The position numbers and the translations under genes are program-made. Below are positions 37,649 through 47,973 of a stretch of 64,000 nucleotides of DNA, in pieces. The DNA comes from Dulcicalothrix desertica PCC 7102 (lineage in GTDB: Bacteria; Cyanobacteriota; Cyanobacteriia; Cyanobacteriales; Nostocaceae), in NCBI RefSeq assembly GCF_003991905.1, contig NZ_RSCL01000038.1, positions 1 through 64,000 of the forward strand. The letters run 5' to 3'. The notes under the pieces were generated by a model that saw only the letters and a list, made by a program, of their open reading frames with translations, made no database searches and was not told the origin of the DNA. The first letter of the stretch is position 1. Each line of letters starts with the position of its first letter.

Positions 37649-39735
37649 TACCGTCCTCTCCCCCTTGGGGTTATATCAAAATCAGATTTCACCCTGACAC
37701 CAAGGACAGTTTCCTCGAAACTATCGCGTCCCTGCACCGTAAAGCCAAGTCTTAAATTAGATAAAAATGGAAAATCGTAGTACATTTCTAGTACGTCAGG
37801 ACGGTCTCCACGGCGAAGTGAGTCACTTGTTAGAGCTTGCCCGTAAGCTATTCCCAGTCGGTCATCTGGGGTAAATAAATCTAACAAACTGGCGCCCAAA
37901 ACGTAAGTATCTGCACTCCTATTGGCATCGCGGTTTTCGTAGCGACCGTAGCGACCGAATAATCCCAATTTAAGATTGGGAATAAAAACTTCGGCGTTTA
38001 AACCGTATGCTTCTTCACGGTCATCACGAAGTATTCCAAACTGCCCCGAACCTCTAGCAATGCTGAATATTTCTGGGAAAGAGTCACGGTTGCCTCCATC
38101 TCGGTCGGTAGCATAAGTACCACGAATAATCGCGTTACCATACCGAACACCGACTTCTCCAGCAAACCCATCTAAAGTAAAATTACTTAGGCTATTGGAA
38201 GAAGAAAATACAGCAGCTTTTGCATCTATATTATCTGTAACGCTCCAGTTTACAAGTAAACTAGGACGCGAAGCAATACCTGTTGCTGCTAAAGCTGGGT
38301 TAGTTTGAAACACTGGATTGAAAAACTGACTGGCGCCATCTTTAGCAAAGCTATTACGGTCAAAGTACGAAGTTAAATCTAACTGACCAACAACAAAGCG
38401 CAAATTAGGTAAACCCGAAAGCGAAGTAGCAAAATATAATTCGTTAATGTTCAAACCTTCGTTACGCGAGTCAGTAAAAGTACTACCATTACTAACCAAG
38501 TCAAGCGTTGCGCCAAATAAAACATTTGGAGTCAGTGGATAAATTCCTGCGACTCGTGCCCGTGCCGATGTTTCTTTTTGGGTAACGTATACACCTTCTA
38601 CTCTCAACGTAGGTTCCGTCAACGCAGTACTGTTTAGTAAAGGCCCCGCTTCTGTTGATGGTCGTGTTGTTCTTTCTGGTCGAGCCTGACTTTGCAGTCG
38701 CTCTTGTCTTATTGCCTCACTTTGTGTTGGAAAAGTTCCACCTTGCGAATTCAAAATCTGGTTAAATGTGGGGGCAACCGATGTAGCCATAGATTGGTTC
38801 GGGTCACCAACAGGAGCATTAAGAATTTGCTCGTATGAGAGTGGTGCGCTTTGAGTCGGCGCCTGTCCAACACCTGGTTGAGCATTAAGAATTTGCTCGA
38901 ATGTTAGAGGAGCGTTGCTATTAACAAAAGATTGATTTACAACTTTTTGACCATTAAGTAATTGATTGAAAGTTGGTGCTGTGCCAGTTAAATTAGCCTG
39001 GTTCGCTCTAGATGTGGTCGAACTATTTAATAGCTGGTTAAAAGTTGGAGTTGTGTTAGTAACTAAGTTTGTGCCGAACTGTGATGATTGACTTTCACCA
39101 ACCAGTGGAGGTAAAGGAGCAACTGCACCGTTACTGGGCTGCGAATTTAATAATTGATTAAATGTCGGTCCCGTCCCAGGCGCCATTCCAGGTGCTGTAA
39201 ACTCTTGGGTATTTGTATTACCCGATTGACTATTGAACTGCCCTAAATTTTGCGATACCAATGAACTACTTTGTTGTAGTCCTATTGAATCTGAACTATC
39301 TCCACCAATAGCTGAAAACTGCTGTGTCTTCAAAGGCGTAACTGGTGTGGGATTCTTAGAACGTCGAGAAACGCTTTGGCGTGTATTCTTACTTTCCTGA
39401 ATAAACGAGTTTTCTAACTGACCAAGTGATTGAGTTGCCTCATTTGAAAGCACCAAATTATTGACATTTGCAAAACCTGTGCTATTGGGCAATACAGCAC
39501 TTGTTTGCTCACCAGGTGGTGGTGGAACAGACTGTGGCGTCTGAGACTTTGTAGGAGGTGACTTTGGTACCGACAACAAGTCCCCAGCAGATTGAGGATT
39601 GACTTGAGCTTTAATGGGTTGACTCGTCGCAAACACCCAGAGAAAAGAGGTGGAAGCAGCGCACATCAACAGGTAAAGCTTGTATGTCGGTCTTGTGGAA
39701 GTAAATTTATGACGATCAAATACAGTGGGCAACAT
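37648..39735 (-). CDS. Outer-membrane barrel protein with six TFNQLLN-type motifs
   Basis: This 695-residue protein has an N-terminal signal (about 18-44), a long disordered Gln/Ser/Asn-rich segment (45-370) and a beta-barrel (about 375-695) with alternating strands such as LRVEGVYVTQKETSARARV. The disordered part holds six copies of a seven-residue motif, TFNQLLN or close variants, at 191, 231, 255, 278, 300 and 323, most preceded by Pro. It is the first gene of the cellulose cluster and overlaps the TPR gene. I infer it is the outer-membrane exit pore, with the motifs as possible docking sites. No family name was recognised. Confidence 0.75.
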   Translation of the reverse strand: MLPTVFDRHKFTSTRPTYKLYLLMCAASTSFLWVFATSQPIKAQVNPQSAGDLLSVPKSPPTKSQTPQSVPPPPGEQTSAVLPNSTGFANVNNLVLSNEATQSLGQLENSFIQESKNTRQSVSRRSKNPTPVTPLKTQQFSAIGGDSSDSIGLQQSSSLVSQNLGQFNSQSGNTNTQEFTAPGMAPGTGPTFNQLLNSQPSNGAVAPLPPLVGESQSSQFGTNLVTNTTPTFNQLLNSSTTSRANQANLTGTAPTFNQLLNGQKVVNQSFVNSNAPLTFEQILNAQPGVGQAPTQSAPLSYEQILNAPVGDPNQSMATSVAPTFNQILNSQGGTFPTQSEAIRQERLQSQARPERTTRPSTEAGPLLNSTALTEPTLRVEGVYVTQKETSARARVAGIYPLTPNVLFGATLDLVSNGSTFTDSRNEGLNINELYFATSLSGLPNLRFVVGQLDLTSYFDRNSFAKDGASQFFNPVFQTNPALAATGIASRPSLLVNWSVTDNIDAKAAVFSSSNSLSNFTLDGFAGEVGVRYGNAIIRGTYATDRDGGNRDSFPEIFSIARGSGQFGILRDDREEAYGLNAEVFIPNLKLGLFGRYGRYENRDANRSADTYVLGASLLDLFTPDDRLGIAYGQALTSDSLRRGDRPDVLEMYYDFPFLSNLRLGFTVQGRDSFEETVLGVRVKSDFDITPRGRGR

Positions 39736-39924
39736 GTCGCCTATTTTTATGATTTGTAAATTTTGTGGTTGGTAGATGTCGCCACTTTAGCAAATAATGT
39801 GAGTATATTCGAGGACAGTGTACATATTTTGTCGAGGATAATCAATTACATCAAGAACACATAAATCTTTTTATTTAATACCACTTTTTCGACAAAAATC
39901 GGGCAAAATAAAGGCAATACATCC

Positions 39925-40740
39925 ATGAAATTGCACTATCTAAGTAAATTTTCTATGTACAATCCTTATTTAGCTCTAAATCGCTATCGTTTCCGAAAAT
40001 ACACCACCAAAGCTCTACTAACACTAACTTCTTTGGTATTACTTGTTACAAACTACGGATGTACACAAAAAGCACAAAACGAAGTTAAGTTAGAAATAAA
40101 AAACGTACAAGCAGCAGGTGGTAACGGTGTATATACAATTACAGGTGAAACAAACTTACCTGAATCGAGTCAAGTTGCAATTACTGCGGTTCGTTACCTC
40201 AGTTCTAGCGAACCACAAACTGTAGGTGCAGATTTGGATGCCGACCGTTCCATCCTTGACCGCAAGATAGTGGAAGTGAAACAGGGCAAATGGGAAGCAA
40301 ATTTAAATATTTGGCAAGTCGCACCAGACGGCAGCTACAAGGAAATTTGGCAGAAGAATCAACAATTCTCAAAACAAACTCCAGAAAGCGATGTAACGTT
40401 TACAGCTACCTTTGACCCACAAAGTCAAGCTCCAAGAATTCAAAACCAAGAAAATCAAACATCAATCGAGTCAGCACCACAAGTTCAATTGCTTGAAGGT
40501 AAGTCATTGCGCTTTACCAATCAAGGAGAAAGATACGTTCAAGCCAGCTTATCTCAAGAAATTCCATTACCGGCACTCAAAACTGTACCACCACAGCAAC
40601 TCGCAGAAGATATTAATGATGGTTGGGGAAATAGATATATTATTCAACCATTAGCTACTGCTTCTACATTCACTCCACCGACTATAGGCAAATCGAGGCA
40701 AACTAATGCCCCTCTCTCAGCAAGAGAATTTTTACGCTAA
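39925..40740 (+). CDS. Exported lipoprotein-like protein of unknown function
   Basis: This 271-residue protein has an unusually long, basic N-terminus and then a hydrophobic segment ending LLVTNYGCTQ, a lipobox-like site with a poor residue at -3. The mature part has a beta-rich domain of about 90 residues (VYTITGETNLPESSQVAITAVRYL) that resembles carbohydrate- or peptide-binding folds of lipoproteins, then a less structured tail. It is divergent from the cellulose cluster, with 189 nt between the starts, so shared control is possible but not shown. Function unknown. Confidence 0.65.
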   Translation: MKLHYLSKFSMYNPYLALNRYRFRKYTTKALLTLTSLVLLVTNYGCTQKAQNEVKLEIKNVQAAGGNGVYTITGETNLPESSQVAITAVRYLSSSEPQTVGADLDADRSILDRKIVEVKQGKWEANLNIWQVAPDGSYKEIWQKNQQFSKQTPESDVTFTATFDPQSQAPRIQNQENQTSIESAPQVQLLEGKSLRFTNQGERYVQASLSQEIPLPALKTVPPQQLAEDINDGWGNRYIIQPLATASTFTPPTIGKSRQTNAPLSAREFLR

Positions 40741-40757
40741 CCAACAATTAAAAAACA

Positions 40758-40786
40758 TTGGGCAAGTTGTTTACCAACTCGCCCAA
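40758..40786. terminator. Bidirectional terminator
   Basis: TTGGGCAAGTTG and CAACTCGCCCAA pair with one internal mismatch around a short loop, between two convergent genes (stops at 40740 and 40810). A-rich and T-rich flanks suit both directions. Confidence 0.8.
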
Positions 40787-40809
40787 ATTTAATAATCTTT
40801 CTATTGAAT

Positions 40810-41685
40810 TTATTGAAACCGTGTCTCGCTTGAATTTGGCGCCTCGTAATAAACTTGAAATTTATTTGGAGTTGTTTGAACGCTTGCCCCTTGAGGTATT
40901 TGCTGCATACTGTTCTGCATAGCTCGCATCTGCTCCATCATTTCTCGAAGTTGTTGCTGTATCGCTTCAAAGCTTCCTTCAGAAGTTAGGGGTTGAATGT
41001 GGCTATCATTTACAGATGCTTTATCCGCAACTTGATTTGGCTTATCGTAATTTAAGAAAGCTTGAGCCGATGCCGCAGACGCAAACGATGATGCCACGCT
41101 TGTAACAGTTGTAGGTTGAGAAGGCATCACCCTCGCTGCGACTTTTGGAGTTGCCATTGGTTTTGGCGCCATAGTTGGCACGGAACTTGGAGAGTATTGC
41201 TGATACTTTTGGGCTGAAGTTTGTGCAATAACTGGCTCTTGTACAACAGGTTGATTCACAACTGCGGGTAAAGCTTTAAGCGCAGGTTGGTCGAAAGGCA
41301 CTTCATCATCTAAAAAGCTAGCCAGTCCAGATACTTGTAACCTTGACTCGGAAAGCTTCAATTCTTTGAGTAGTTTGTCTTTCTGTTGCAAATCGTCTTC
41401 TAGGGTAGTCAACTGATGTTGAAACAGTGATGATTTACGAGCAGAAGTTCGCCACCCACCTATTGCTGCAACCCCAATCCCAACTCCAAAACTTAAAGCC
41501 GTTACAAATACTACATATGGAGGAGCAATATCTCTGATTCTGCCATCAAAAACAGGTTCCTCTTCATATCTAATGCCAACTGGCTTGTCACCCATCATAG
41601 CTAGAGGCAGGCTCATTGCAGAAAACACCCCTGCTGCGGCAATGACTGGTGGTAAAATAAATTTTCCTAATGCTGAGAGGCTCAT
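40810..41685 (-). CDS. Membrane-anchored coiled-coil protein of unknown function
   Basis: This 291-residue protein has two N-terminal membrane helices (about 8-30 and 52-76). A coiled coil follows (about 85-120, LTTLEDDLQQKDKLLKELKLSE split over heptads), then a long Pro/Ala/Ser-rich region (125-230) and a final amphipathic helix (240-270, with EMMEQMRAMQ). The soluble part should lie on the cytoplasmic side. I do not recognise a family beyond its cyanobacterial look. It is convergent with the lipoprotein-like gene. Confidence 0.65.
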   Translation of the reverse strand: MSLSALGKFILPPVIAAAGVFSAMSLPLAMMGDKPVGIRYEEEPVFDGRIRDIAPPYVVFVTALSFGVGIGVAAIGGWRTSARKSSLFQHQLTTLEDDLQQKDKLLKELKLSESRLQVSGLASFLDDEVPFDQPALKALPAVVNQPVVQEPVIAQTSAQKYQQYSPSSVPTMAPKPMATPKVAARVMPSQPTTVTSVASSFASAASAQAFLNYDKPNQVADKASVNDSHIQPLTSEGSFEAIQQQLREMMEQMRAMQNSMQQIPQGASVQTTPNKFQVYYEAPNSSETRFQ

Positions 41686-42580
41686 GTCTTATTTATGTTT
41701 CAGTTACTTGTCAAAGTTAATATACATCTGCGCTAGCGCAGTAACAGCAATCACCCTGTAAAAAATATATCAGGCTATATCAAATTTTTACCGCGCACTA
41801 AGTGTATACGATTACTGCTTTAGTATCCAATTTAGTCTGTATATCAAAGATTTTCAATATATTGCTGATGAAGAGACGTATACCTTAATTAAATTTTTGA
41901 TGAATTTTACTTTATAGACAATGTATCAATTGTGTGCTTGTACTGTTGGCGGTTTTTATGTAATATTACTGTATTTGAACCGAGCTTATTAGTTATAGTT
42001 AAAACATATATTTGGCTAAACGATATTCAAAATCTTGCAAGCTCGATTATTTCTGATGACTTTAAATCAAAATTAATACAAAGCAAACAATATAAACATA
42101 AGTAATTTCATGGTCTATTAATAGTATATTTATTTTGATAAAATTACACAAATTGCCAGAATTATGAACTAAATAGAAGCTAAACTTGCGTATTGTTACT
42201 ATCATTATTGTTAATTTTTGATTAATAAGGCTTTTAACAAATATCTGCTAATTAGTGCTTTTGTATTGCCATTCGTTAGCTCTGTACTGACGACAAAGCG
42301 CAAAAAAATTAGGACTACGTACAGAAACCTGGTTTCTAAGATTTTTGCGTAAGTCCTGAAAATATTAAATAGTTATAATCGTAAAAAAAGATAGAAGATT
42401 TAATTTTTGTTGAAATAGTTAAATCAACTAAATAGCTATATAGTAATATTTGAAAGTCAAGCAGGTATTGGTCGAGAAAAATTTTTTCTTGAAATCTTTA
42501 CATTGTCAAGAAGAATGCTATATTAGTAAATCTAGTAGTGTGTGTACATTTTATAGATATTAATTTTTTGGAAGTTACCA
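41686..42580. other. Intergenic stretch upstream of rpsT
   Basis: This 895-nt AT-rich region holds the inverted-repeat element at 42311-42357 and presumably the rpsT promoter. No open frame, RNA gene or riboswitch was recognised. Confidence 0.55.
42311..42357. repeat. AGAAACCTGGTTTCT inverted-repeat element, short copy
   Basis: AGGACTACGTACAG and AAACCTGGTTTCT run directly into AAGATTTTTGCGTAAGTCCT. The ends AGGACT and AGTCCT are inverted. It is the compact form of the element at 35166-35263. Confidence 0.8.
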
Positions 42581-42880
42581 GTGGCGAATAATAAGTCAGC
42601 TCTCAAACGTGCCAAAATCGCAGAACGCAACCGGATGCGTAATAAGTCGTATAAGTCGGCGGTTAAAACCCTGATGAAAAAGTACTTCGTGGCATTAGAT
42701 GCTTATGCTGCAAGCCCGACTGAAGAGTCAAAAACAGAAGTAATGGCTCGCATGTCTGAGGCTTATAGCAAAATCGATAAATCGGTTAAACGCGGTGTGC
42801 TTCACTCAAATAACGGCGCCCGGAAAAAGTCTCGACTCGCAAAGCGTCTCAAGTCCGTAACCCAAGTAGCAACCGCTTAA
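42581..42880 (+). CDS. rpsT: 30S ribosomal protein S20
   Basis: This 99-residue basic helical protein binds 16S rRNA in the small subunit. The N-terminus [20 protein letters not shown] and the later [16 protein letters not shown] are diagnostic of S20. The start is GTG, preceded by GGAAG. It heads the conserved cyanobacterial order rpsT-tatD-rpoB-rpoC1-rpoC2, although hisD, often just upstream of rpsT in related genomes, is here 14 kb away. Confidence 0.97.
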   Translation: MANNKSALKRAKIAERNRMRNKSYKSAVKTLMKKYFVALDAYAASPTEESKTEVMARMSEAYSKIDKSVKRGVLHSNNGARKKSRLAKRLKSVTQVATA

Positions 42881-42960
42881 GTAGCGCATAACCTTATATT
42901 CGGGGCGCCGTTAAGACGCGGAAGCTAATTGAGGGGCCAGGTAATTCATGAACGTTAAAA

Positions 42961-43746
42961 ATGCAACTGATTGATACCCATGTACACCTCAATTTTGAGG
43001 TTTTTCAAGAAGATTTTGCTTCTGTACGCTCACGATGGCAAGAAGCTGGTGTGGTACATTTAGTCCACTCATGCGTCGAGCCATCAGAGTTTTCCAGTAT
43101 TCAAGCCATTGCAGCGCGCGTGCCTGAACTGAGCTTTGCAGTCGGTTTGCATCCTCTTGATGCTTCTAAATGGACGATGGAAACCCAGTCCGTAATAAGT
43201 TCTTTAGCGTCGTCAGATTCGAGAGTTGTGGCAATTGGTGAAATGGGGCTAGATTTTTATAAGGCAGATAATTACGAGCAACAATTACTCGTATTTGAAG
43301 CGCAGTTAGAAATCGCAACTGATTTAAATAAACCAGTAATCATTCACTGTCGTGATGCGGCTTCACAACTCAAAGAAGTTCTTCAACGTTGGAAAAATCT
43401 TAAGGGTGAGCGACTACGAGGTGTAATGCATTGCTGGGGTGGTACACCCGAAGAAACTCAATGGTTTATGGACTTGGGGTTTTACATCAGCTTTAGTGGT
43501 ACCGTCACGTTCAAAAATGCCAAAGAAATTCAAGCCAGCTGTAAAATTGTTAGTCCAGAAAGACTTTTAATTGAGACAGACTGTCCCTTCTTGGCGCCAC
43601 ATCCGAAACGTGGAACAAGACGCAATGAACCATCATATGTCCGTTATGTAGCTGAACAAGTTGCTACACTGCGAGGTGAACCACTTGAAACAATAGCGAC
43701 TCAGACTACCCAAAATGCTTGCCAACTTTTTGGATTAGCACTATAA
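42961..43746 (+). CDS. tatD: TatD family metal-dependent DNase
   Basis: This 261-residue amidohydrolase-like nuclease shows the metal ligands of the TatD family: DTHVHLNF at the N-terminus, GEMGLDFY with the central Glu, IIHCRDA and MHCWGG with two His, and [11 protein letters not shown] with the final Asp. TatD proteins act as 3'-5' exonucleases in DNA repair or degradation in the cytoplasm. It begins 80 nt after rpsT on the same strand, a conserved arrangement. Confidence 0.95.
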   Translation: MQLIDTHVHLNFEVFQEDFASVRSRWQEAGVVHLVHSCVEPSEFSSIQAIAARVPELSFAVGLHPLDASKWTMETQSVISSLASSDSRVVAIGEMGLDFYKADNYEQQLLVFEAQLEIATDLNKPVIIHCRDAASQLKEVLQRWKNLKGERLRGVMHCWGGTPEETQWFMDLGFYISFSGTVTFKNAKEIQASCKIVSPERLLIETDCPFLAPHPKRGTRRNEPSYVRYVAEQVATLRGEPLETIATQTTQNACQLFGLAL

Positions 43747-44427
43747 AGTCAATTTATACTATATAATTAGTCTGACTTCACAAGTAATTAAGATGGGGGA
43801 TAAAATGTGCTAAAATTATTTCCTCCAAAAACTGATGGTTTGCGTCATAATGGGAAGTGTGGCAAATCGAGCCTGTATACTGCCTGTCTACATAAATATT
43901 TACAATCTCGTAAACCCGCAGCACCTTCGCGCCAGCACAAAGGACTGGTAGTCTATATAGACTATTATCTGCTTACTCAAGGTCATCCCGAGTCTTGATT
44001 AAAAATTGTCAACTTTACACAGTACGATAAGTTAACTATATAAAAATCTTATTTCCTACAAGTCATAAATATTTAGACAGTTGTAGCAGACACGGCGCCT
44101 ATCCAGCCAATTTAAACATTACCAACTTGGTTCGATAGTGCCTACTATCACTAAGACCGCGCTTTTGGAGGGGAAGTGAGCAAAGTAAAAATACACAATC
44201 AGCGCTCTCATCTTAAAGTAATTGCGCTAATAGCGAATTCTTGGCAAATATACCAGAGAGTGAGGGTAATTACCCTTGCTAAAATTACCATGAACAAATT
44301 AGACAACCGCTTCATAAATTTAGTGGAGCTATTTTAGCAGCATGGCAAACTTGTAAATGCTGGTATACAGTTCGCTTTTGTTGTATTAATTCTTCAGTTT
44401 ACTCATATTGATGATAAAGGTAGAGGC
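43747..44427. other. rpoB leader region
   Basis: This 681-nt gap before rpoB carries a small hairpin GATAGTgcctACTATC at 44134-44149 and probably the rpo operon promoter. A 63-codon GTG-started frame at 43807-43998 has no family resemblance and is not called. No ribosomal-protein leader motif was recognised. Confidence 0.5.
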
Positions 44428-47400
44428 ATGACTAACGACTCAATAATGGAACCCGCCTTTCTATTACCCGACTTAATTGCTATTCAGCGTTCTAGTTTTC
44501 GCTGGTTTTTGGAAGAAGGGTTAATAGAAGAACTAAATTCCTTTAGTCCCATCACTGATTATACGGGTAAGCTCGAGCTACACTTCTTGGGTCAAAACTA
44601 CAAAATGAAGGAACCCAAGTACAGCGTTGAGGAAGCGAAGAGACGCGATAGTACTTACGCTGTACAGATGTACGTGCCAACTCGCTTAATTAATAAAGAA
44701 ACGGGGGAAATCAAAGAGCAAGACGTATTTATTGGTGATTTGCCTTTGATGACAGACCGAGGCACGTTTATTATCAATGGTGCTGAACGGGTTATCGTCA
44801 ATCAAATTGTTCGTTCTCCTGGCGTTTACTATAAATCAGAAATCGATAAAAACGGGCGCCGTACTTATTCAGCTTCGTTGATACCAAACCGAGGAGCTTG
44901 GCTGAAATTTGAAACTGACCGTAACGATTTGGTATGGGTACGTATCGATAAAACTCGTAAATTGAGCGCTCAAGTGCTTTTGAAAGCGCTTGGCTTATCA
45001 GACAACGAAATTTTCGATGCTTTACGTCACCCTGAGTATTTTCAAAAAACAATTGAAAAAGAAGGACAGTTTTCCGAAGAAGAAGCGTTAATGGAACTGT
45101 ACCGTAAGCTCAGACCAGGTGAACCTCCAACGGTATTGGGAGGACAACAACTGCTCGACTCGCGGTTCTTCGATCCTAAACGCTATGACTTAGGAAGAGT
45201 AGGTAGATATAAGCTCAATAAAAAACTGCGTCTTTCGGTTCCCGAACCAACGCGCGTTTTGACTCCTACCGACATATTAGCAGCAGTCGATTACCTGATC
45301 AACCTTGAATTTGATATTGGTAACACTGACGACATTGACCATTTAGGTAATCGTCGAGTCCGAAGCGTAGGAGAATTATTACAAAACCAGGTTCGAGTTG
45401 GACTCAACCGTTTAGAGCGGATAATTCGCGAACGGATGACAGTCTCTGATGCAGAAGTATTAACTCCTGCTTCGTTAGTTAACCCAAAACCATTGGTTGC
45501 TGCCATCAAAGAATTCTTTGGTTCTTCGCAGTTGTCGCAATTCATGGACCAAACTAATCCTTTAGCAGAATTAACCCACAAACGGCGCCTTTCTGCACTT
45601 GGTCCTGGTGGTTTAACTCGTGAGCGTGCAGGGTTTGCGGTTCGTGATATTCACCCCTCACACTACGGACGAATTTGCCCGATTGAAACACCAGAAGGTC
45701 CAAACGCGGGTTTGATAGGTTCACTCGCAACCCACGCGCGCGTCAATCAATATGGCTTTTTAGAAACACCTTACCGTCAAGTTGAAAACGCCAAAGTTCG
45801 GTTAGACTTGCCCGTTGTTTACATGACCGCAGACGAAGAAGATGATTTGCGGGTAGCAGCAGGTGACGCGATGACCGACGAAAACGGTTATTTAAAAGGA
45901 CAAGTTCCTATCCGTTACCGTCAGGAATTTTCGACCACAACCCCAGAACAAGTAGACTGTGTAGCTGTATCACCCGTACAGATAGTCTCAGTTGCTACAA
46001 GTATGATTCCATTCTTGGAGCATGATGACGCGAACCGAGCGCTGATGGGTTCCAACATGCAACGTCAAGCGGTGCCACTGTTAAAACCAGAACGCCCATT
46101 AGTCGGTACAGGTTTAGAAGCACAAGGCGCCCGTGACTCTGGGATGGTAATAGTATCACGTACAGATGGTGATGTATCATACGTAGATGCTACGGAGATT
46201 CGTGTTCGTCCAAGAATCAAGAATGCTGACGGCGAAATTTCCACAAAAGCATCAGATACGAGAGAAATAAAATATTACCTTTCCAAATACCAGCGCTCAA
46301 ACCAAGATACCTGTTTGAATCAGAAACCCTTGGTGCGGATGGGTGAAAAAGTAGTAGCTGGGCAAGTACTCGCTGATGGTTCTTCTACCGAAGGTGGAGA
46401 ATTAGCACTCGGACAAAATATTGTCGTCGCGTACATGCCTTGGGAAGGTTACAACTACGAAGACGCGATTTTAATTAGCGAACGATTAGTACAAGACGAC
46501 ATATACACCTCAATCCACATTGAAAAATATGAAATTGAGGCACGCCAAACCAAACTAGGTCCCGAAGAAATTACGCGAGAAATTCCCAACGTTGGGGAAG
46601 ACGCATTACGTCAACTCGATGAACAAGGCATCATTCGTATCGGCGCCTGGGTAGAATCTGGAGATATTCTCGTAGGTAAGGTAACACCCAAAGGTGAATC
46701 TGACCAACCACCCGAAGAAAAATTATTACGAGCAATATTTGGTGAAAAAGCTCGTGATGTTCGTGATAACTCGCTGCGTGTACCAAACGGTGAAAAAGGA
46801 CGGGTCGTTGATGTCCGCCTATTTACTCGCGAACAAGGCGATGAATTGCCTCCAGGTGCTAACATGGTAGTACGTGTGTATGTAGCACAAAAACGTAAAA
46901 TCCAAGTTGGCGATAAAATGGCAGGGCGCCACGGAAATAAAGGAATTATTTCCAAGATATGTCCTCTAGAAGATATGCCCTACTTGGCAGATGGCAGCAC
47001 AGTTGATATCGTGCTAAATCCTTTAGGTGTACCTTCGCGGATGAACGTAGGACAGGTATTTGAGTGTTTACTAGGTTGGGCAGGGCACAACTTAGGAGTA
47101 CGCTTCAAAATTACCCCATTCGATGAAATGTACGGAGAAGAATCTTCGCGAGCCATCGTCCACGGCAAATTACAAGAAGCGCGTGACGAAACAGGAAAAG
47201 ATTGGGTATATAACCCGGATGAACCAGGAAAAATCATGGTTTACGACGGACGTACAGGCGAACCATTTGACCGTCCAATAACAGTGGGTGTTGCCTATAT
47301 GCTCAAGCTCGTACACTTAGTAGACGATAAAATCCACGCCCGCTCAACAGGCCCCTACTCACTTGTTACGCAACAACCCTTGGGTGGTAAAGCACAACAA

Positions 47401-47760
47401 GGTGGACAGCGTTTCGGAGAAATGGAAGTATGGGCACTCGAAGCATTCGGCGCCGCGTATACCTTACAAGAATTGCTAACCGTCAAATCTGACGACATGC
47501 AAGGACGTAACGAAGCTTTGAACGCGATAGTCAAAGGCAAAGCTATTCCTCGACCTGGTACGCCTGAATCATTCAAGGTACTAATGCGCGAGTTGCAATC
47601 ACTTGGCTTAGATATTGCGGTTCACAAAGTGGAAACCCAAACCGATGGAAGCTCACTCGACGTTGAAGTCGATTTGATGGCAGATGTTGGTAATCGTCGT
47701 ACACCACCACGACCCACCTATGAGTCTCTATCTTCTCGCGACGCAGACGAAGAAGAGTAA
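44428..47760 (+). CDS. rpoB: RNA polymerase beta subunit
   Basis: This 1110-residue catalytic subunit of RNA polymerase is of normal cyanobacterial length. Clear landmarks include the rifampicin-pocket region [21 protein letters not shown] with [12 protein letters not shown], the [20 protein letters not shown] segment, [15 protein letters not shown], and [13 protein letters not shown] near the C-terminus. The rifampicin-site residues look wild-type. It starts at ATG after a short AG-rich stretch and is followed at 213 nt by rpoC1. The gap contains repeated sequence, which is unusual for this operon. Confidence 0.99.
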   Translation: MTNDSIMEPAFLLPDLIAIQRSSFRWFLEEGLIEELNSFSPITDYTGKLELHFLGQNYKMKEPKYSVEEAKRRDSTYAVQMYVPTRLINKETGEIKEQDVFIGDLPLMTDRGTFIINGAERVIVNQIVRSPGVYYKSEIDKNGRRTYSASLIPNRGAWLKFETDRNDLVWVRIDKTRKLSAQVLLKALGLSDNEIFDALRHPEYFQKTIEKEGQFSEEEALMELYRKLRPGEPPTVLGGQQLLDSRFFDPKRYDLGRVGRYKLNKKLRLSVPEPTRVLTPTDILAAVDYLINLEFDIGNTDDIDHLGNRRVRSVGELLQNQVRVGLNRLERIIRERMTVSDAEVLTPASLVNPKPLVAAIKEFFGSSQLSQFMDQTNPLAELTHKRRLSALGPGGLTRERAGFAVRDIHPSHYGRICPIETPEGPNAGLIGSLATHARVNQYGFLETPYRQVENAKVRLDLPVVYMTADEEDDLRVAAGDAMTDENGYLKGQVPIRYRQEFSTTTPEQVDCVAVSPVQIVSVATSMIPFLEHDDANRALMGSNMQRQAVPLLKPERPLVGTGLEAQGARDSGMVIVSRTDGDVSYVDATEIRVRPRIKNADGEISTKASDTREIKYYLSKYQRSNQDTCLNQKPLVRMGEKVVAGQVLADGSSTEGGELALGQNIVVAYMPWEGYNYEDAILISERLVQDDIYTSIHIEKYEIEARQTKLGPEEITREIPNVGEDALRQLDEQGIIRIGAWVESGDILVGKVTPKGESDQPPEEKLLRAIFGEKARDVRDNSLRVPNGEKGRVVDVRLFTREQGDELPPGANMVVRVYVAQKRKIQVGDKMAGRHGNKGIISKICPLEDMPYLADGSTVDIVLNPLGVPSRMNVGQVFECLLGWAGHNLGVRFKITPFDEMYGEESSRAIVHGKLQEARDETGKDWVYNPDEPGKIMVYDGRTGEPFDRPITVGVAYMLKLVHLVDDKIHARSTGPYSLVTQQPLGGKAQQGGQRFGEMEVWALEAFGAAYTLQELLTVKSDDMQGRNEALNAIVKGKAIPRPGTPESFKVLMRELQSLGLDIAVHKVETQTDGSSLDVEVDLMADVGNRRTPPRPTYESLSSRDADEEE

Positions 47761-47890
47761 TGAGTGCGCTCGTGCGCTCGTAATGAGTACTGAGTGATGA
47801 GTGATAAGTGATGAGTGATAAGTAGAAAGAAGTTTTAACTCATAACTCCTAACTCCACTCAGCACGCAGCACTCAGTACGAGCGCACTTA
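47761..47890. repeat. ACTCAGCAC/GAGTGATGAG-type repeat block between rpoB and rpoC1
   Basis: Tandem GAGTGATAAGTGATGAGTGAT units are followed by ACTCAGCAC and GCAGCACTCAGTAC in the reverse sense. The outer ends GTGCGCTCGT and ACGAGCGCAC are inverted repeats. The whole block can fold into a long stem. The same family occurs at 49903-49993 and 62480-62526. Confidence 0.75.
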
Positions 47891-47973
47891 AAAATTGAAT
47901 ACTCCTCACATCACGGTGAATAGCTGTGTATTTAAACAACTTGTTAAGTTTAATTCCGTCCTAAGAGATAAAA

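Noticed and set aside
43807-43998. 63-codon GTG-started frame before rpoB
   Set aside because: Composition and position do not suggest a gene; it lies in the expected rpoB leader.
44134-44149. Ribosomal-protein or other riboswitch leader before rpoB
   Set aside because: Only a small six-pair hairpin was seen, with no recognisable riboswitch core.
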